From assembly GCF_003116585.1 (NCBI RefSeq), contig NZ_QEHM01000006.1, forward strand, positions 62,001 through 126,000: a stretch of DNA of 64,000 nt, read 5' to 3'. Numbering within the stretch: position 1 is the stretch's first letter; every line of letters begins with the position of its first letter. A model generated the notes under the pieces. It saw only the letters and a list, made by a program, of their open reading frames with translations. It searched no databases and was not told the DNA's origin. Below, one piece after another: positions 26,290-35,272 of the stretch. A program made the translations under genes and the position numbers. The stretch is from Albibacillus kandeliae (lineage in GTDB: Bacteria > Pseudomonadota > Alphaproteobacteria > Rhodobacterales > Rhodobacteraceae).

Positions 26290-26393
26290 GGCAAATCCTC
26301 GATTTGCCGGACAGACTAGGGCACCGCGCGCCGAATGGGAAGTTTGATGTTTAAATTCAGAAGCTTACCGGAATGCAATGGTATACCGGGCTG

Positions 26394-27173
26394 TTACCCG
26401 GTCCGCTTTAGCATCTCAGGCCGCGCGCCACCCGCCCAGGCCCGCGTCGCCTCGCCGAAGGCTTCGAACAGCGGGCGCGACACCGGATCGTTCTCGGCAT
26501 CCCATTCCGGGTGCCATTGCACGGCCAGCGTAAAGCCCGGCGCATCCTTCACGTAGATCGCCTCGGGCGTGCCATCGGGGGCGTAGCCGTCGATGACGAT
26601 GCGCGGTCCCGGGGCCTTGATCCCCTGCCCGTGCAGCGTGTTGGTCATCACCGCCGTCTTGCCGAAAACGCGGTGGAACGGGCCGCCCTCGGTCACCGTC
26701 ACCTCGTGGCGCAGCGCGAATTTCTCTTCCATCGTGCCGTCCGGCGGCATCCGATGGTTCATACGGCCCGGCAGTTCCCGGATCTCGGGGTAGAGCGTGC
26801 CGCCCATCGCCACGTTGACCTCCTGAAACCCGCGGCAGATGCCGAGAAAGGGCTGCCCGCGCTCGACGCAGGCCCGCACCAGCGGCAGGACGATGGCATC
26901 GCGGGCGCGGTCAAAGGCGCCGTGTTTCTCGGTCGCGGCCTCGCCATATTCTTCCGGGTGAACGTTGGGCCGACCGCCGGTCAGCACGAAGCCGTCGCAG
27001 GCTTCCAGCAGGTCATCGACCGAAACGAGGTTCGGATCGGCGGGGATCAGCAGTGGCAGACCGTGCGCCACATGCGCCACCGCGCAGGAGTTCATCGACC
27101 CGCCGGCATGGACCGGATACTGGTCGTTCAGAAGGTGGACGTTTCCGATGATACCGATGACGGGACGTTTCAT
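26394..27173 (-). CDS. class I glutamine amidotransferase-like gamma-glutamyl hydrolase (PuuD-like, peptidase C26)
   Basis: A 259-residue hydrolase. The nucleophile elbow GICRGFQEV holds Cys113; QWHPEW supplies His221 and Glu223 to complete the triad. The start MKRPVIGIIGNVHLLNDQYP at 27173 is the family start; a longer frame upstream has no homology. PuuD members release GABA or other amines from gamma-glutamylated substrates. No other putrescine-pathway gene is near, so the substrate is open. A hairpin ACCGGG-ctgtta-CCCGGT (26385-26402) overlaps its stop codon. Confidence 0.87.
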   Translation of the reverse strand: MKRPVIGIIGNVHLLNDQYPVHAGGSMNSCAVAHVAHGLPLLIPADPNLVSVDDLLEACDGFVLTGGRPNVHPEEYGEAATEKHGAFDRARDAIVLPLVRACVERGQPFLGICRGFQEVNVAMGGTLYPEIRELPGRMNHRMPPDGTMEEKFALRHEVTVTEGGPFHRVFGKTAVMTNTLHGQGIKAPGPRIVIDGYAPDGTPEAIYVKDAPGFTLAVQWHPEWDAENDPVSRPLFEAFGEATRAWAGGARPEMLKRTG

Positions 27174-27283
27174 GGCTCTGCCTGGCCTCTCTTCACGCCC
27201 ATAATGTAGTAGACCCCGGCCCGGCCCGCAACAAGACGGCCCTGCACCACGGCGCAAGCCAATCTGCCCATACGCACAATTAA

Positions 27284-27315
27284 GCGGCAAAGCGCCTGTG
27301 ACTGCGCTCTGCCGC
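27284..27315 (-). terminator. probable terminator of malate synthase G gene
   Basis: On the minus strand GCGGCAGAGCGC-(8 nt)-GCGCTTTGCCGC pairs over 12 positions with one mismatch, followed by TTAATTGT, 32 bp after the glcB stop. Confidence 0.6.
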
Positions 27316-27346
27316 TCGCATGAGTTCCAATGGCCCTGATCCGGCC

Positions 27347-29500
27347 TCAGCCGGCCGACTTGAGCTCCAGCCGGCGCGCGTGCAGCACCGGTTCGGTATA
27401 GCCCGAGGGCTGAACCCGGCCCTTGAAGACAAGGTCGCAAGCCGCCTGGAACGCGATGCCCTCGAATCCGGGCGCCATCGGGCGATAGGCCGGGTCATCG
27501 GCGTTCTGACGGTCCACCACTGCGGCCATCTTGCGCATTGCCGCCATCACCTGCGCCTCGTCCGCGACGCCGTGGTGCAGCCAGTTGGCCAACGCCTGGC
27601 TCGAGATGCGGCAGGTCGCGCGGTCTTCCATCAGGCCGACGTCATGGATGTCGGGCACCTTGGAACAGCCGACGCCCTGATCGACCCAGCGGACGACGTA
27701 ACCGAGGATGCCCTGCGCGTTGTTCTCGATCTCGCGGGCCAGTTCCTCGTCCGACAGGTTGCGCCCTGCCATGACCGGAATGGTCAGCAGGTCGCCCAGC
27801 GTCCCCCGCGCGCCCCCTGCCCTGATCTCGTCCTGACGGGCAAAGACATCGACCTGGTGGTAATGGGTGGCATGGAGCGTGGCGGCCGTGGGCGACGGCA
27901 CCCATGCACAGTTCGCGCCCGATTTCGGGTGACCGATCTTGGCCTCCAGCATGTCAGCCATCCGGTCGGGAATGGCCCACATGCCCTTGCCGATCTGCGC
28001 CTTGCCCTGCAAGCCGCAGGCCAGTCCGATATCGACGTTCCGGTCCTCGTAGGAGGCGATCCAGGCCGTCGACTTCATCTCGCCCTTGGGCAGCATGGGC
28101 CCGGCCTCCATCGAGGTATGGATCTCGTCGCCCGTCCGGTCGAGGAAGCCGGTGTTGATGAAGGCCACGCGCGCCTTTGCCGCGCGGATGCATTCCTTGA
28201 GGTTCACCGAGGTGCGGCGCTCCTCGTCCATGATCCCGAGCTTCACCGTGTTGCGCGGCAGACCGAGGATGTCCTCGACCAAGTCGAAGATCTCGACCGC
28301 AAAGGCGACTTCCTCGGGCCCGTGCATCTTGGGCTTCACCACGTAGACCGACCCGTGGACCGAGTTTCCACCCTCGGCCTGCAGATCGTGGATGGCGATC
28401 GCCGTGGTCACCAGCGCGTCCATCAGCCCCTCGCCGATCTCGCGCCCTTCGGCATCCAGAACGGCGGGGTTGGTCATCAGGTGCCCGACGTTGCGCACCA
28501 GCATGAGCGAGCGCATCTTGATCACCTTCGTCTCCCCGGACGGGGTGGTGAAGGTCTCGTCGGCGTTCAGCTTGCGGGTAAAGGTCTTGCCGCCCTTGGT
28601 GACCTCCTCGGCGAGGTCGCCCTTCATCAGGCCAAGCCAGTTCGAATAGGCCAGGACCTTGTCCTCGGCATCCACGCAGGCGACCGAGTCCTCGCAGTCC
28701 ATGATGGTGGACATGGCCGACTCGAGCCAGACGTCGCAGATGCCCGCCGGGTCCTGCTGGCCCACCGGATGGCTCGGGTCCACCACGACCTCGATCAGCA
28801 AACCGTTCTTGTTGAACAGGATTTCGGGCTGCCCATTGTCGTTGGTGCGGTAGCTGTCGAACTGCCCCGGCTCGGCCAGCGCGACGGATTTCCCGCCAGC
28901 CTCGACCACCAGCGCGCCGTCCTCGACCGCGATCTTGCTGACCTCGGCCCAGGACGCGCCGGCCAGCGGCACCGCCTTGTCGAGGTGCGCCTTGGCCCAG
29001 GCGATGACCCGTGCGCCGCGTTCGGCGTTGTAGCCGCCGCCAGCGGGCAGGTCGCCTAGCGCATCGGTGCCGTAGAGCGCATCGTAGAGCGAGCCCCAGC
29101 GCGCGTTCGCCGCGTTCAGCGCGAAACGGGCGTTGGTGATCGGAACCACCAGCTGCGGCCCCGGAACCGCGGCGATCTCGGGGTCGACCCCGGCCGTCTC
29201 GATCGCGAAGTCAGCGCCCTCGGGCAGCAGGTAGCCGATTTCGCGCAGGAAGGACTCGTAGGCGGCCGCGTCGTGGGGCTGGCCGCGTCGCTGCACATGC
29301 CAACCGTCGATCTGCTGCTGGATCTCCTCGCGCCGCGCCAGCAACGCCCGGTTCTTCGGCCCGAGTTCAGCGGTCATGCGCGCGAGACCCGCCCAGAAGG
29401 CCGCGGTGTCGACACCGGTGCCCGGCAGCGCCCGCCCCTCGATGAACTCGACGAGTTCGGTGGCAACTTGCAGGCCGTTTCTGTCCTGTCGCGTCGTCAT
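27347..29500 (-). CDS. glcB: malate synthase G
   Basis: A 717-residue enzyme that condenses glyoxylate with acetyl-CoA to malate, the anaplerotic step of glyoxylate/glycolate use. Length matches the G isoform. Family stretches include [43 protein letters not shown] and [12 protein letters not shown]. The ATG at 29500 is chosen because GAAGGA stands upstream and the family N-terminus begins here; an upstream GTG would add 11 residues. No glycolate oxidase or isocitrate lyase genes are adjacent. The upstream region is AT-rich with a short dyad that could be an operator. Confidence 0.97.
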   Translation of the reverse strand: MTTRQDRNGLQVATELVEFIEGRALPGTGVDTAAFWAGLARMTAELGPKNRALLARREEIQQQIDGWHVQRRGQPHDAAAYESFLREIGYLLPEGADFAIETAGVDPEIAAVPGPQLVVPITNARFALNAANARWGSLYDALYGTDALGDLPAGGGYNAERGARVIAWAKAHLDKAVPLAGASWAEVSKIAVEDGALVVEAGGKSVALAEPGQFDSYRTNDNGQPEILFNKNGLLIEVVVDPSHPVGQQDPAGICDVWLESAMSTIMDCEDSVACVDAEDKVLAYSNWLGLMKGDLAEEVTKGGKTFTRKLNADETFTTPSGETKVIKMRSLMLVRNVGHLMTNPAVLDAEGREIGEGLMDALVTTAIAIHDLQAEGGNSVHGSVYVVKPKMHGPEEVAFAVEIFDLVEDILGLPRNTVKLGIMDEERRTSVNLKECIRAAKARVAFINTGFLDRTGDEIHTSMEAGPMLPKGEMKSTAWIASYEDRNVDIGLACGLQGKAQIGKGMWAIPDRMADMLEAKIGHPKSGANCAWVPSPTAATLHATHYHQVDVFARQDEIRAGGARGTLGDLLTIPVMAGRNLSDEELAREIENNAQGILGYVVRWVDQGVGCSKVPDIHDVGLMEDRATCRISSQALANWLHHGVADEAQVMAAMRKMAAVVDRQNADDPAYRPMAPGFEGIAFQAACDLVFKGRVQPSGYTEPVLHARRLELKSAG

Positions 29501-29561
29501 GGATTCTGGTCCTTCGGCTGGTGTTTGCGCCAATTAGAACCAAAAGTTTCCTATAGGCAAC

Positions 29562-29575
29562 AAGCTGGTCAGCTT
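29562..29575. promoter_or_regulatory. candidate operator upstream of glcB
   Basis: AAGCTG-GT-CAGCTT is a perfect dyad in the AT-rich 158-bp region between glcB and the small membrane protein gene, about 62 bp upstream of the glcB ATG. No regulator is encoded nearby; a GntR-type regulator is only a guess. Confidence 0.3.
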
Positions 29576-29658
29576 TTGTTACCAATCTTCGACGAGATCT
29601 ATTTCAAAAAAATTTTGCTAGTCTCCGGACATTCTTCGCTCGTTCGAGAAGGCGCCTC

Positions 29659-29862
29659 TTAGGAGCCGTTCCCGCTCTCGCCCTCCATCACCTGCGGATT
29701 GGTGTCCGGCGCGGCCCCCGCCGGGTCCTCGGCCTCCTGACCCGCAAGGATGATCCAGCCCGCCGTCAGGACCACGACAAAGGCAAGGCACAGGCCGATG
29801 CCGATCAGCGGGCCACGATGGCGTTTCACCTGTTTCTCGGTATTCGTTTCGGGAGCCGACAC
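29659..29862 (-). CDS. small single-pass membrane protein of unknown function
   Basis: A 67-residue protein read from the GTG at 29862, which has GAGGAG 6 nt upstream; an earlier GTG at 29895 lacks a ribosome-binding site. A basic N-terminal tail (KQVKRHRG) precedes one membrane helix (LIGIGLCLAFVVVLTAGWII), followed by an acidic periplasmic tail. The topology is N-in by the positive-inside rule. No family recognised. Confidence 0.65.
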   Translation of the reverse strand: MSAPETNTEKQVKRHRGPLIGIGLCLAFVVVLTAGWIILAGQEAEDPAGAAPDTNPQVMEGESGNGS

Positions 29863-30004
29863 AGCGTTCTCCTCTCTATGGTCGTCAGGCAGCACGGGCC
29901 TACGCCACCCGAACGGTCGCGAGTGTTGCAGCCTAAGGGTTTGAGACTTAACAACAGGGCAAAGGGCATGGTTCCGCCTTGTCCAAGCTCAGCAAGGATC
30001 AGAC

Positions 30005-32557
30005 ATGAAAGACGCCGCGCCGCAGACCATCTACCTCAAGGACTACCAGCCCTTCGGCTTCGTGCTCCGCTCGGTCAGCCTCACCTTCGTGCTCTCTCCC
30101 AACGCCACCCGGGTCAAAAGCCGGATCGCGTTCGAGCCGAACCCCGACGCCCCGGCGCACAGGTTCTTCCTGCATGGCGAAAAGCTCAAGCTGATCTCGG
30201 CCCGGATCGACGGCAAGGCCGTCACCCCCGAGGTCACGCCCGAGGGGCTGACCTGCGATGTCCCCGATGCGCCCTTCATCTGGGAGGCCGAGGTCGAGAT
30301 CGACCCGGCCAACAACTTCGCGCTCGAGGGGCTCTACATGTCGAACGGCATGTACTGCACCCAGTGCGAGGCCGAAGGTTTCCGCAAGATCACCTACTAT
30401 CCCGACCGCCCCGACGTGATGAGCGTGTTTACCGTGCGCATCGAGGGCGACCTGCCGGTGCTGCTGTCGAACGGCAACCCGGTGAAGAGCGGCGATGGCT
30501 GGGCGGAATGGCACGATCCCTGGCCCAAGCCCGCCTATCTCTTTGCCCTCGTCGCGGGCGAACTCGTCGCCCACTCCGACAGCTACACCACCTGCTCCGG
30601 CAACCATGTCGACCTGAACCTATGGGTGCGCCCGGGGGACGAAGGCAAATGCGCCTTCGGCATGGAGGCGCTGAAGAAGTCGATGCAGTGGGATGAAGAG
30701 GTTTATGGACGCGAATACGACCTCGACGTGTTCAATATCGTGGCCGTGGACGACTTCAACATGGGCGCGATGGAAAACAAGGGCTTGAACATTTTCAACT
30801 CTTCCGCGGTTCTGGCGAGCCCGGAGACCTCTACAGATATGAATTTCGAACGTATCGAGGCAATCATCGCCCACGAGTACTTCCACAACTGGACCGGCAA
30901 CCGGATCACCTGCCGCGACTGGTTCCAGCTCTGCCTGAAGGAAGGTCTGACGGTATTCCGGGACAGTCAGTTCACCTCTGACATGCGCTCGGCCCCGGTC
31001 AAGCGCATCGGCGATGTCATCGACCTGCGCGCGCGCCAGTTCCCCGAGGACAACGGCCCGCTGTCGCACCCGGTTCGGCCCGAGAGCTTTCAGGAAATCA
31101 ACAACTTCTACACCGCGACCGTCTACGAGAAGGGCGCCGAGGTGATCGGGATGCTGAAGCGGCTGGTCGGCGACGCCGCCTATGCCGAGGCGCTGGACCT
31201 CTATTTCGCCCGCCACGACGGCGAGGCCTGCACCATCGAGGACTGGCTGAAGGTCTTCGAAGATGTCACCGGCCGCGACCTGAGCCAGTTCAAGCGCTGG
31301 TATTCGCAGGCCGGAACGCCGCGCGTGCAGGTGGAAGAGGATTATTCCGAAGGTACTTACACGCTGACCTTCACGCAAAGCACGCCCGCCAGCGTCGCCA
31401 CGCCCGCCCCCCAGCCGCAGGTGATCCCGGTGGCCGTCGGACTGCTGGGCCAGAACGGTGACGAGGTGCGCGAGACCGAGCTGCTGGAACTGACCGAGGC
31501 GCGCCAGAGCTTCGAATTCACCGGGCTCGGCAGCAAGCCCGTCCCTTCCATCCTGCGCGGGTTTTCCGCCCCGGTGATCCTCGAACGCGAGAGTACCACC
31601 GAGGAGCGCGCCTTTCTGCTGGCGCATGACACCGACCCGTTCAACCGCTGGGAAGCGGGCAGCGCGCTGGCGCGGGCCAACCTGATGGAGATGGCGGCCG
31701 AGGGCGCGGTGCCTGACAGCGCCTATCTTGACGGCATCCTCGCGGTGCTGCGCGACGACACGCTCGACCCTGCCTATCGCGCCCTGATGCTGGGCCTGCC
31801 CGGGCAGTCCGAACTGGCCGCGTCCCTCGCCGAAAAGGGCATCACACCCGATCCGATGGCGATCTGGACGGCGGTCGAAACCCTGCGTCAGGCGCTGGCG
31901 GAACACGCGCAGGACACCCTGCCGCGCCTCTTCGCCCAGTCCCGGGTCGACGCCCCCTATGCGCCCGACGCCGAGCAGTCGGGCAAGCGGGCGCTGGCCG
32001 GGGCCGTGCTCGCCCTGATCAGCCGGCTGGATGGCGGCGCCGAGGCGGCGCGGCAATACGCGACGGCCGACAACATGACCCTGCAGCTCTCGGCCCTGAC
32101 CTGCCTGCTCAAGACCGGCAAGGGCGAGGCCGAACTCGGCGCCTTCTACGACCAGTGGCAGCATGACCGGCTGGTGATCGACAAGTGGTTCTCGCTGCAG
32201 GTGATGATGGCGCAGCCAGGACAGACGGCTTCGGTCACCAAGGCCCTGACCCAGCATCGGGATTTCAACTGGAAGAACCCCAACCGCTTCCGCGCCACGC
32301 TGGGTGCGCTGGCCGGCAACCATGCCGGGTTCCACGCTGCCGACGGGTCGGGCTATGCCCTGCTGGCCGACTGGCTGATCACGCTGGACCCGGTCAACCC
32401 GCAGACCACCGCGCGCATGTGCTCGGCCTTCCAGACCTGGAAGCGCTACGACGCCGGGCGGCAGGGCCTCGTGCGGGCCCAGTTGGACCGGATCATGGCG
32501 CAGCCCGGACTCTCCCGCGACACCAGCGAGATGGTCTCGCGCATTCTGGGGGCCTGA
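30005..32557 (+). CDS. pepN: aminopeptidase N (M1 zinc metallopeptidase)
   Basis: An 850-residue cytoplasmic aminopeptidase. GAMEN (254-258) is the substrate N-terminus anchor, and HEYFH (from residue 290) with the glutamate in KEGLTVFRD makes the zinc site. The PepN-type Ig-like and C-terminal helical repeat domains follow, matching the E. coli-type length. AAGGA precedes the ATG. Two bases after its stop an SDR gene begins, so they are probably co-transcribed. It performs general peptide turnover and would complement the peptide import system at 10-22 kb, though no direct link is visible. Confidence 0.97.
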   Translation: MKDAAPQTIYLKDYQPFGFVLRSVSLTFVLSPNATRVKSRIAFEPNPDAPAHRFFLHGEKLKLISARIDGKAVTPEVTPEGLTCDVPDAPFIWEAEVEIDPANNFALEGLYMSNGMYCTQCEAEGFRKITYYPDRPDVMSVFTVRIEGDLPVLLSNGNPVKSGDGWAEWHDPWPKPAYLFALVAGELVAHSDSYTTCSGNHVDLNLWVRPGDEGKCAFGMEALKKSMQWDEEVYGREYDLDVFNIVAVDDFNMGAMENKGLNIFNSSAVLASPETSTDMNFERIEAIIAHEYFHNWTGNRITCRDWFQLCLKEGLTVFRDSQFTSDMRSAPVKRIGDVIDLRARQFPEDNGPLSHPVRPESFQEINNFYTATVYEKGAEVIGMLKRLVGDAAYAEALDLYFARHDGEACTIEDWLKVFEDVTGRDLSQFKRWYSQAGTPRVQVEEDYSEGTYTLTFTQSTPASVATPAPQPQVIPVAVGLLGQNGDEVRETELLELTEARQSFEFTGLGSKPVPSILRGFSAPVILERESTTEERAFLLAHDTDPFNRWEAGSALARANLMEMAAEGAVPDSAYLDGILAVLRDDTLDPAYRALMLGLPGQSELAASLAEKGITPDPMAIWTAVETLRQALAEHAQDTLPRLFAQSRVDAPYAPDAEQSGKRALAGAVLALISRLDGGAEAARQYATADNMTLQLSALTCLLKTGKGEAELGAFYDQWQHDRLVIDKWFSLQVMMAQPGQTASVTKALTQHRDFNWKNPNRFRATLGALAGNHAGFHAADGSGYALLADWLITLDPVNPQTTARMCSAFQTWKRYDAGRQGLVRAQLDRIMAQPGLSRDTSEMVSRILGA

Positions 32558-32559
32558 GG

Positions 32560-33300
32560 ATGCGCCCGGTTCTCCTGATCACCGGTGCCAGCTCCGGCAT
32601 AGGGGCCGCCATCGCGGCCCTCGCCGCCGCGCGCGGCTATGATCTGATGCTGACCTACAACGGCAACGCCTCCGGCATCGAGGAGGTGGCGCGCACCGCC
32701 GGGGCCGCAGGTGCGCGCGTGGTGACGCACAAGACCGACGTCGCCGACCCCGCGCAGATCGACGAGTTGTTTCTGGCGCTCGACGCCGCCTATGGGCGGA
32801 TCGACGCGCTGGTGAACAACGCGGGCGTGGTCGACATGCCCGCCAAGGTCACCGACATGACCCACGAGCGGTTGCGCCGGATGTTCGACATCAACGTGAT
32901 CGGCGCGATGCTGGTCGCCAAGGCCGCCGTCCTGCGGATGCAGGCGCAGGGCTCGGGCGGTGCAATCGTCAACATCTCGTCGGCAGCTGCACGTCTCGGC
33001 TCGGCAAACCAGTTTGTGGATTACGCAGCCTCCAAGGCCGCAATCGACATATTTACCAAGGGCTTGGCGGAGGAGGTTTCTGTGGACAAAATCCGCGTCA
33101 ACAGCCTGCGCCCCGGCCTGATCGACACCGGCATCCATGCCAAGGGCGGGCAGCCCGACCGCGCCCAGCGGCTGGCGCACATGGTGCCGATGCAACGGGT
33201 CGGCACCCCGGAGGAGGTGGCGGACTCCGCCCTCTTCCTGCTGTCGGACGCCGCGAGCTACGTGACAGGGGCCTTTCTCGACGTCTCGGGCGGTCGGTGA
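32560..33300 (+). CDS. short-chain dehydrogenase/reductase
   Basis: A 246-residue Rossmann enzyme: TGASSGIG cofactor motif at residues ~8-15, NNAG near 86, and catalytic serine/tyrosine/lysine in ISSAAARLG...YAASKAA. It ends VTGAFLDVSGGR, typical of FabG-like members that use NADPH. The ATG at 32560 follows the pepN stop by 2 bp. The next gene starts at a GTG overlapping its stop. Substrate unknown. Confidence 0.9.
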   Translation: MRPVLLITGASSGIGAAIAALAAARGYDLMLTYNGNASGIEEVARTAGAAGARVVTHKTDVADPAQIDELFLALDAAYGRIDALVNNAGVVDMPAKVTDMTHERLRRMFDINVIGAMLVAKAAVLRMQAQGSGGAIVNISSAAARLGSANQFVDYAASKAAIDIFTKGLAEEVSVDKIRVNSLRPGLIDTGIHAKGGQPDRAQRLAHMVPMQRVGTPEEVADSALFLLSDAASYVTGAFLDVSGGR

Positions 33301-33731
33301 GCGCGGCGCCCCTCGTCTTTACCCGGCAAGGCCGATCGCTGCGCGCCCTGCTGGCCCTTGCCCTCGCCTATGCCCTGATGGCCGCCGCGCTGCTTCTGCT
33401 CGATGCCGCGTGGTGGATCGTCGGCTTCTTCGCGCTGCTGACCCTGCCCGCGCTCCACGATCTCTGGCGCAACCCCGAGGCGGGGCTACACCTCGACAAC
33501 CTGATGTTGCACTGGCACAGCGGCCGCAGGCAGGCGAGCGTGGCTCTGGCCGAGATCGATCACATGCGGCTCGACACCCGATGGGACTTCTCGGTGCGTG
33601 CCACCGCGATCCTTACCAACCGCACCCGCCTGCGCATCCCGGCCGAGTGCCTGCCGCCCCACCGGGTGTTCGAGGCCGCGCTGGAGGCCCGGGGCGTTGC
33701 GGTGCAGCGCCATCATTTCACCGTGTTCTGA
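33297..33731 (+). CDS. small two-helix membrane protein of unknown function
   Basis: A 144-residue protein from a GTG at 33297 that overlaps the SDR stop (GTGA). Two adjacent membrane helices (LRALLALALAYALMAAALLLL and AWWIVGFFALLTLPALHDLW) are followed by a compact beta-rich cytoplasmic domain (LHLDNLMLHWHSG...IDHMRLDTRWDFSVRATAIL), reminiscent of PH-like membrane-protein modules. Likely the third gene of the pepN unit. No name can be given. Confidence 0.75.
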   Translation: MSAAPLVFTRQGRSLRALLALALAYALMAAALLLLDAAWWIVGFFALLTLPALHDLWRNPEAGLHLDNLMLHWHSGRRQASVALAEIDHMRLDTRWDFSVRATAILTNRTRLRIPAECLPPHRVFEAALEARGVAVQRHHFTVF

Positions 33732-33842
33732 GCCCTTCCGGCAAGAAGCCGCCGCAATTGCCCGCAACTGTCCCGATAAGCCACAAAGCTTGTCCCGAAA
33801 CACCCCACCCCCGCCATCATTGCGCCCGAAACGGAGCGGAGG

Positions 33843-33887
33843 ATGTCCGAACCTACCGGACACCCAATCGCGGACTGCTGCCAATGA
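33843..33887 (+). CDS. 14-codon leader ORF coupled to the following gene
   Basis: ATG at 33843 with a strong ribosome-binding site (GGAGCGGAGG) encodes MSEPTGHPIADCCQ and stops at TGA 33885-33887. That TGA overlaps the ATG of the next gene (ATGA). The downstream ATG has no ribosome-binding site of its own, so translation of the leader probably delivers ribosomes to it. The tandem cysteines near the end might allow stalling. The ORF is seen directly; its role is inferred. Confidence 0.5.
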   Translation: MSEPTGHPIADCCQ

Positions 33888-35164
33888 ATACCCTGCCGCT
33901 CGGGCTCGACAGACTGAACAGGATGGTCTCGACGACCCTCGCCCGCCTGACCCGCGCGCAGGGGCCCGCCGAAGAGCCGACCCCGGTCTATGCGCTGGCC
34001 TCGCCCCGCTACGACCAGCACCTCTCGATCCCCGTCAAGGAAACCACCGCCGATGCGCGCGCCGCCCGCGACACCGAGGCGCGCGGCCAGTTCCTCGCGC
34101 GGCAGGAACGCTGGGACGAGCTGATCGACGAAATCCGTGAAGCCGACCAGACCCGAGCCGTTACCCCCGGCGGTGTCCCCATCGGCGAACTGCTGGCCTT
34201 TGGCGCGCGCAGCGACGTGGTGCTGGCGGCGGAACATGCGCTCGACGAGGGCACGCCCTCGGACGAGAGCTTCATCACCGACGGGATCAAGTCGCTGGAG
34301 AACATGCGCCGCGACATGAACGACGACCCCTACATGGCGCTGGTCGTCGCCCTCACCCATATCGACGTGGCCTGGGCCTGGCACGGCAACCGGCCCGACT
34401 CGCGCCTGCCCAAGCTGCACCGCACCCGGTTCAAGACGCACTTCGACCGCGCCATCGCCATCATGGCCCCGTTCAGCGGCCTCGAACTCGACAGCCCGCT
34501 GATCGCCACCGCCCAATGCGCCCTGCTGGCCGGCGAGGAAGACCCCGAGGGCCGCGTCAGCGACGACTACGAGGACCTGATCGACCTCGACCCGCACAAC
34601 CACCGCCACATGCGCGCGCTCGGCTATCATCTGCTGCCGCGCTGGTTCGGCTCCTACGACAGGCTGGAACTAGAAGCGCGGCGCACCGCCGCCCGCACAC
34701 AGGACATCTGGGGCGCCGGGGCCTATGCCTGGGTCAACTTCGACGCCATCGCCATGGACGAGATCGCCTGCGCGCGCCTTGACGTGGAGTATTTCATCGA
34801 GGGCCTGCGCGACATCATCGCCGCCCGCCCCGAGCAGGAGATGATCAACCTGCTGGCCGCCTATTGCTCGATCACCATCCGCCAGAACGAGGGCGAGAGC
34901 AGCGAGGCCGACTTCAACCGCTACCTGATCGCCGATTGCGCCGACTGGCTGATCCGCGACCACCTGACCGAGGTGCATCCGCTGGTCTGGGCCCATGCGC
35001 TGGACCCCTTCGACAACAACGCCCGCGTAAGCTCGGTCAACCGCTTCGCCGCGCGCGGCCGCCGCTTTGCACTTCAGGCCATCGGCGAACTGTTCCGCGA
35101 AGAGATCAACAAGGGCGGGCACGTGACCTTCACCATCGACGGCCCCCGGTTCGACGCCGCCTGA
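33884..35164 (+). CDS. conserved hypothetical protein, 426 residues
   Basis: A soluble, helical, acidic protein without signal peptide or membrane helices. It has tryptophan- and histidine-rich segments (LVVALTHIDVAWAWHGN; YHLLPRWFGSYDRLELEARR) and a C-terminal region rich in cysteine and aspartate (AYCSITIRQNEGESSEADFN). The overall pattern is reminiscent of TPR-like helical hairpins, but no family was recognised. The start at 33884 is uncertain: it lacks its own ribosome-binding site and relies on coupling to a leader ORF. The frame is open upstream, but homology-like composition begins here. It lies between the pepN unit and gatB. Confidence 0.75.
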   Translation: MNTLPLGLDRLNRMVSTTLARLTRAQGPAEEPTPVYALASPRYDQHLSIPVKETTADARAARDTEARGQFLARQERWDELIDEIREADQTRAVTPGGVPIGELLAFGARSDVVLAAEHALDEGTPSDESFITDGIKSLENMRRDMNDDPYMALVVALTHIDVAWAWHGNRPDSRLPKLHRTRFKTHFDRAIAIMAPFSGLELDSPLIATAQCALLAGEEDPEGRVSDDYEDLIDLDPHNHRHMRALGYHLLPRWFGSYDRLELEARRTAARTQDIWGAGAYAWVNFDAIAMDEIACARLDVEYFIEGLRDIIAARPEQEMINLLAAYCSITIRQNEGESSEADFNRYLIADCADWLIRDHLTEVHPLVWAHALDPFDNNARVSSVNRFAARGRRFALQAIGELFREEINKGGHVTFTIDGPRFDAA

Positions 35165-35272
35165 AGACCGGGCCTGCACACCGGGCCCACAAACCGGGCC
35201 CGCCCCCCTCTTGCCCCCTCGCCGTGGCTGGCCTAGAACGCAAGCCGATATTGCGATGAAGAGGCGCGGAAC

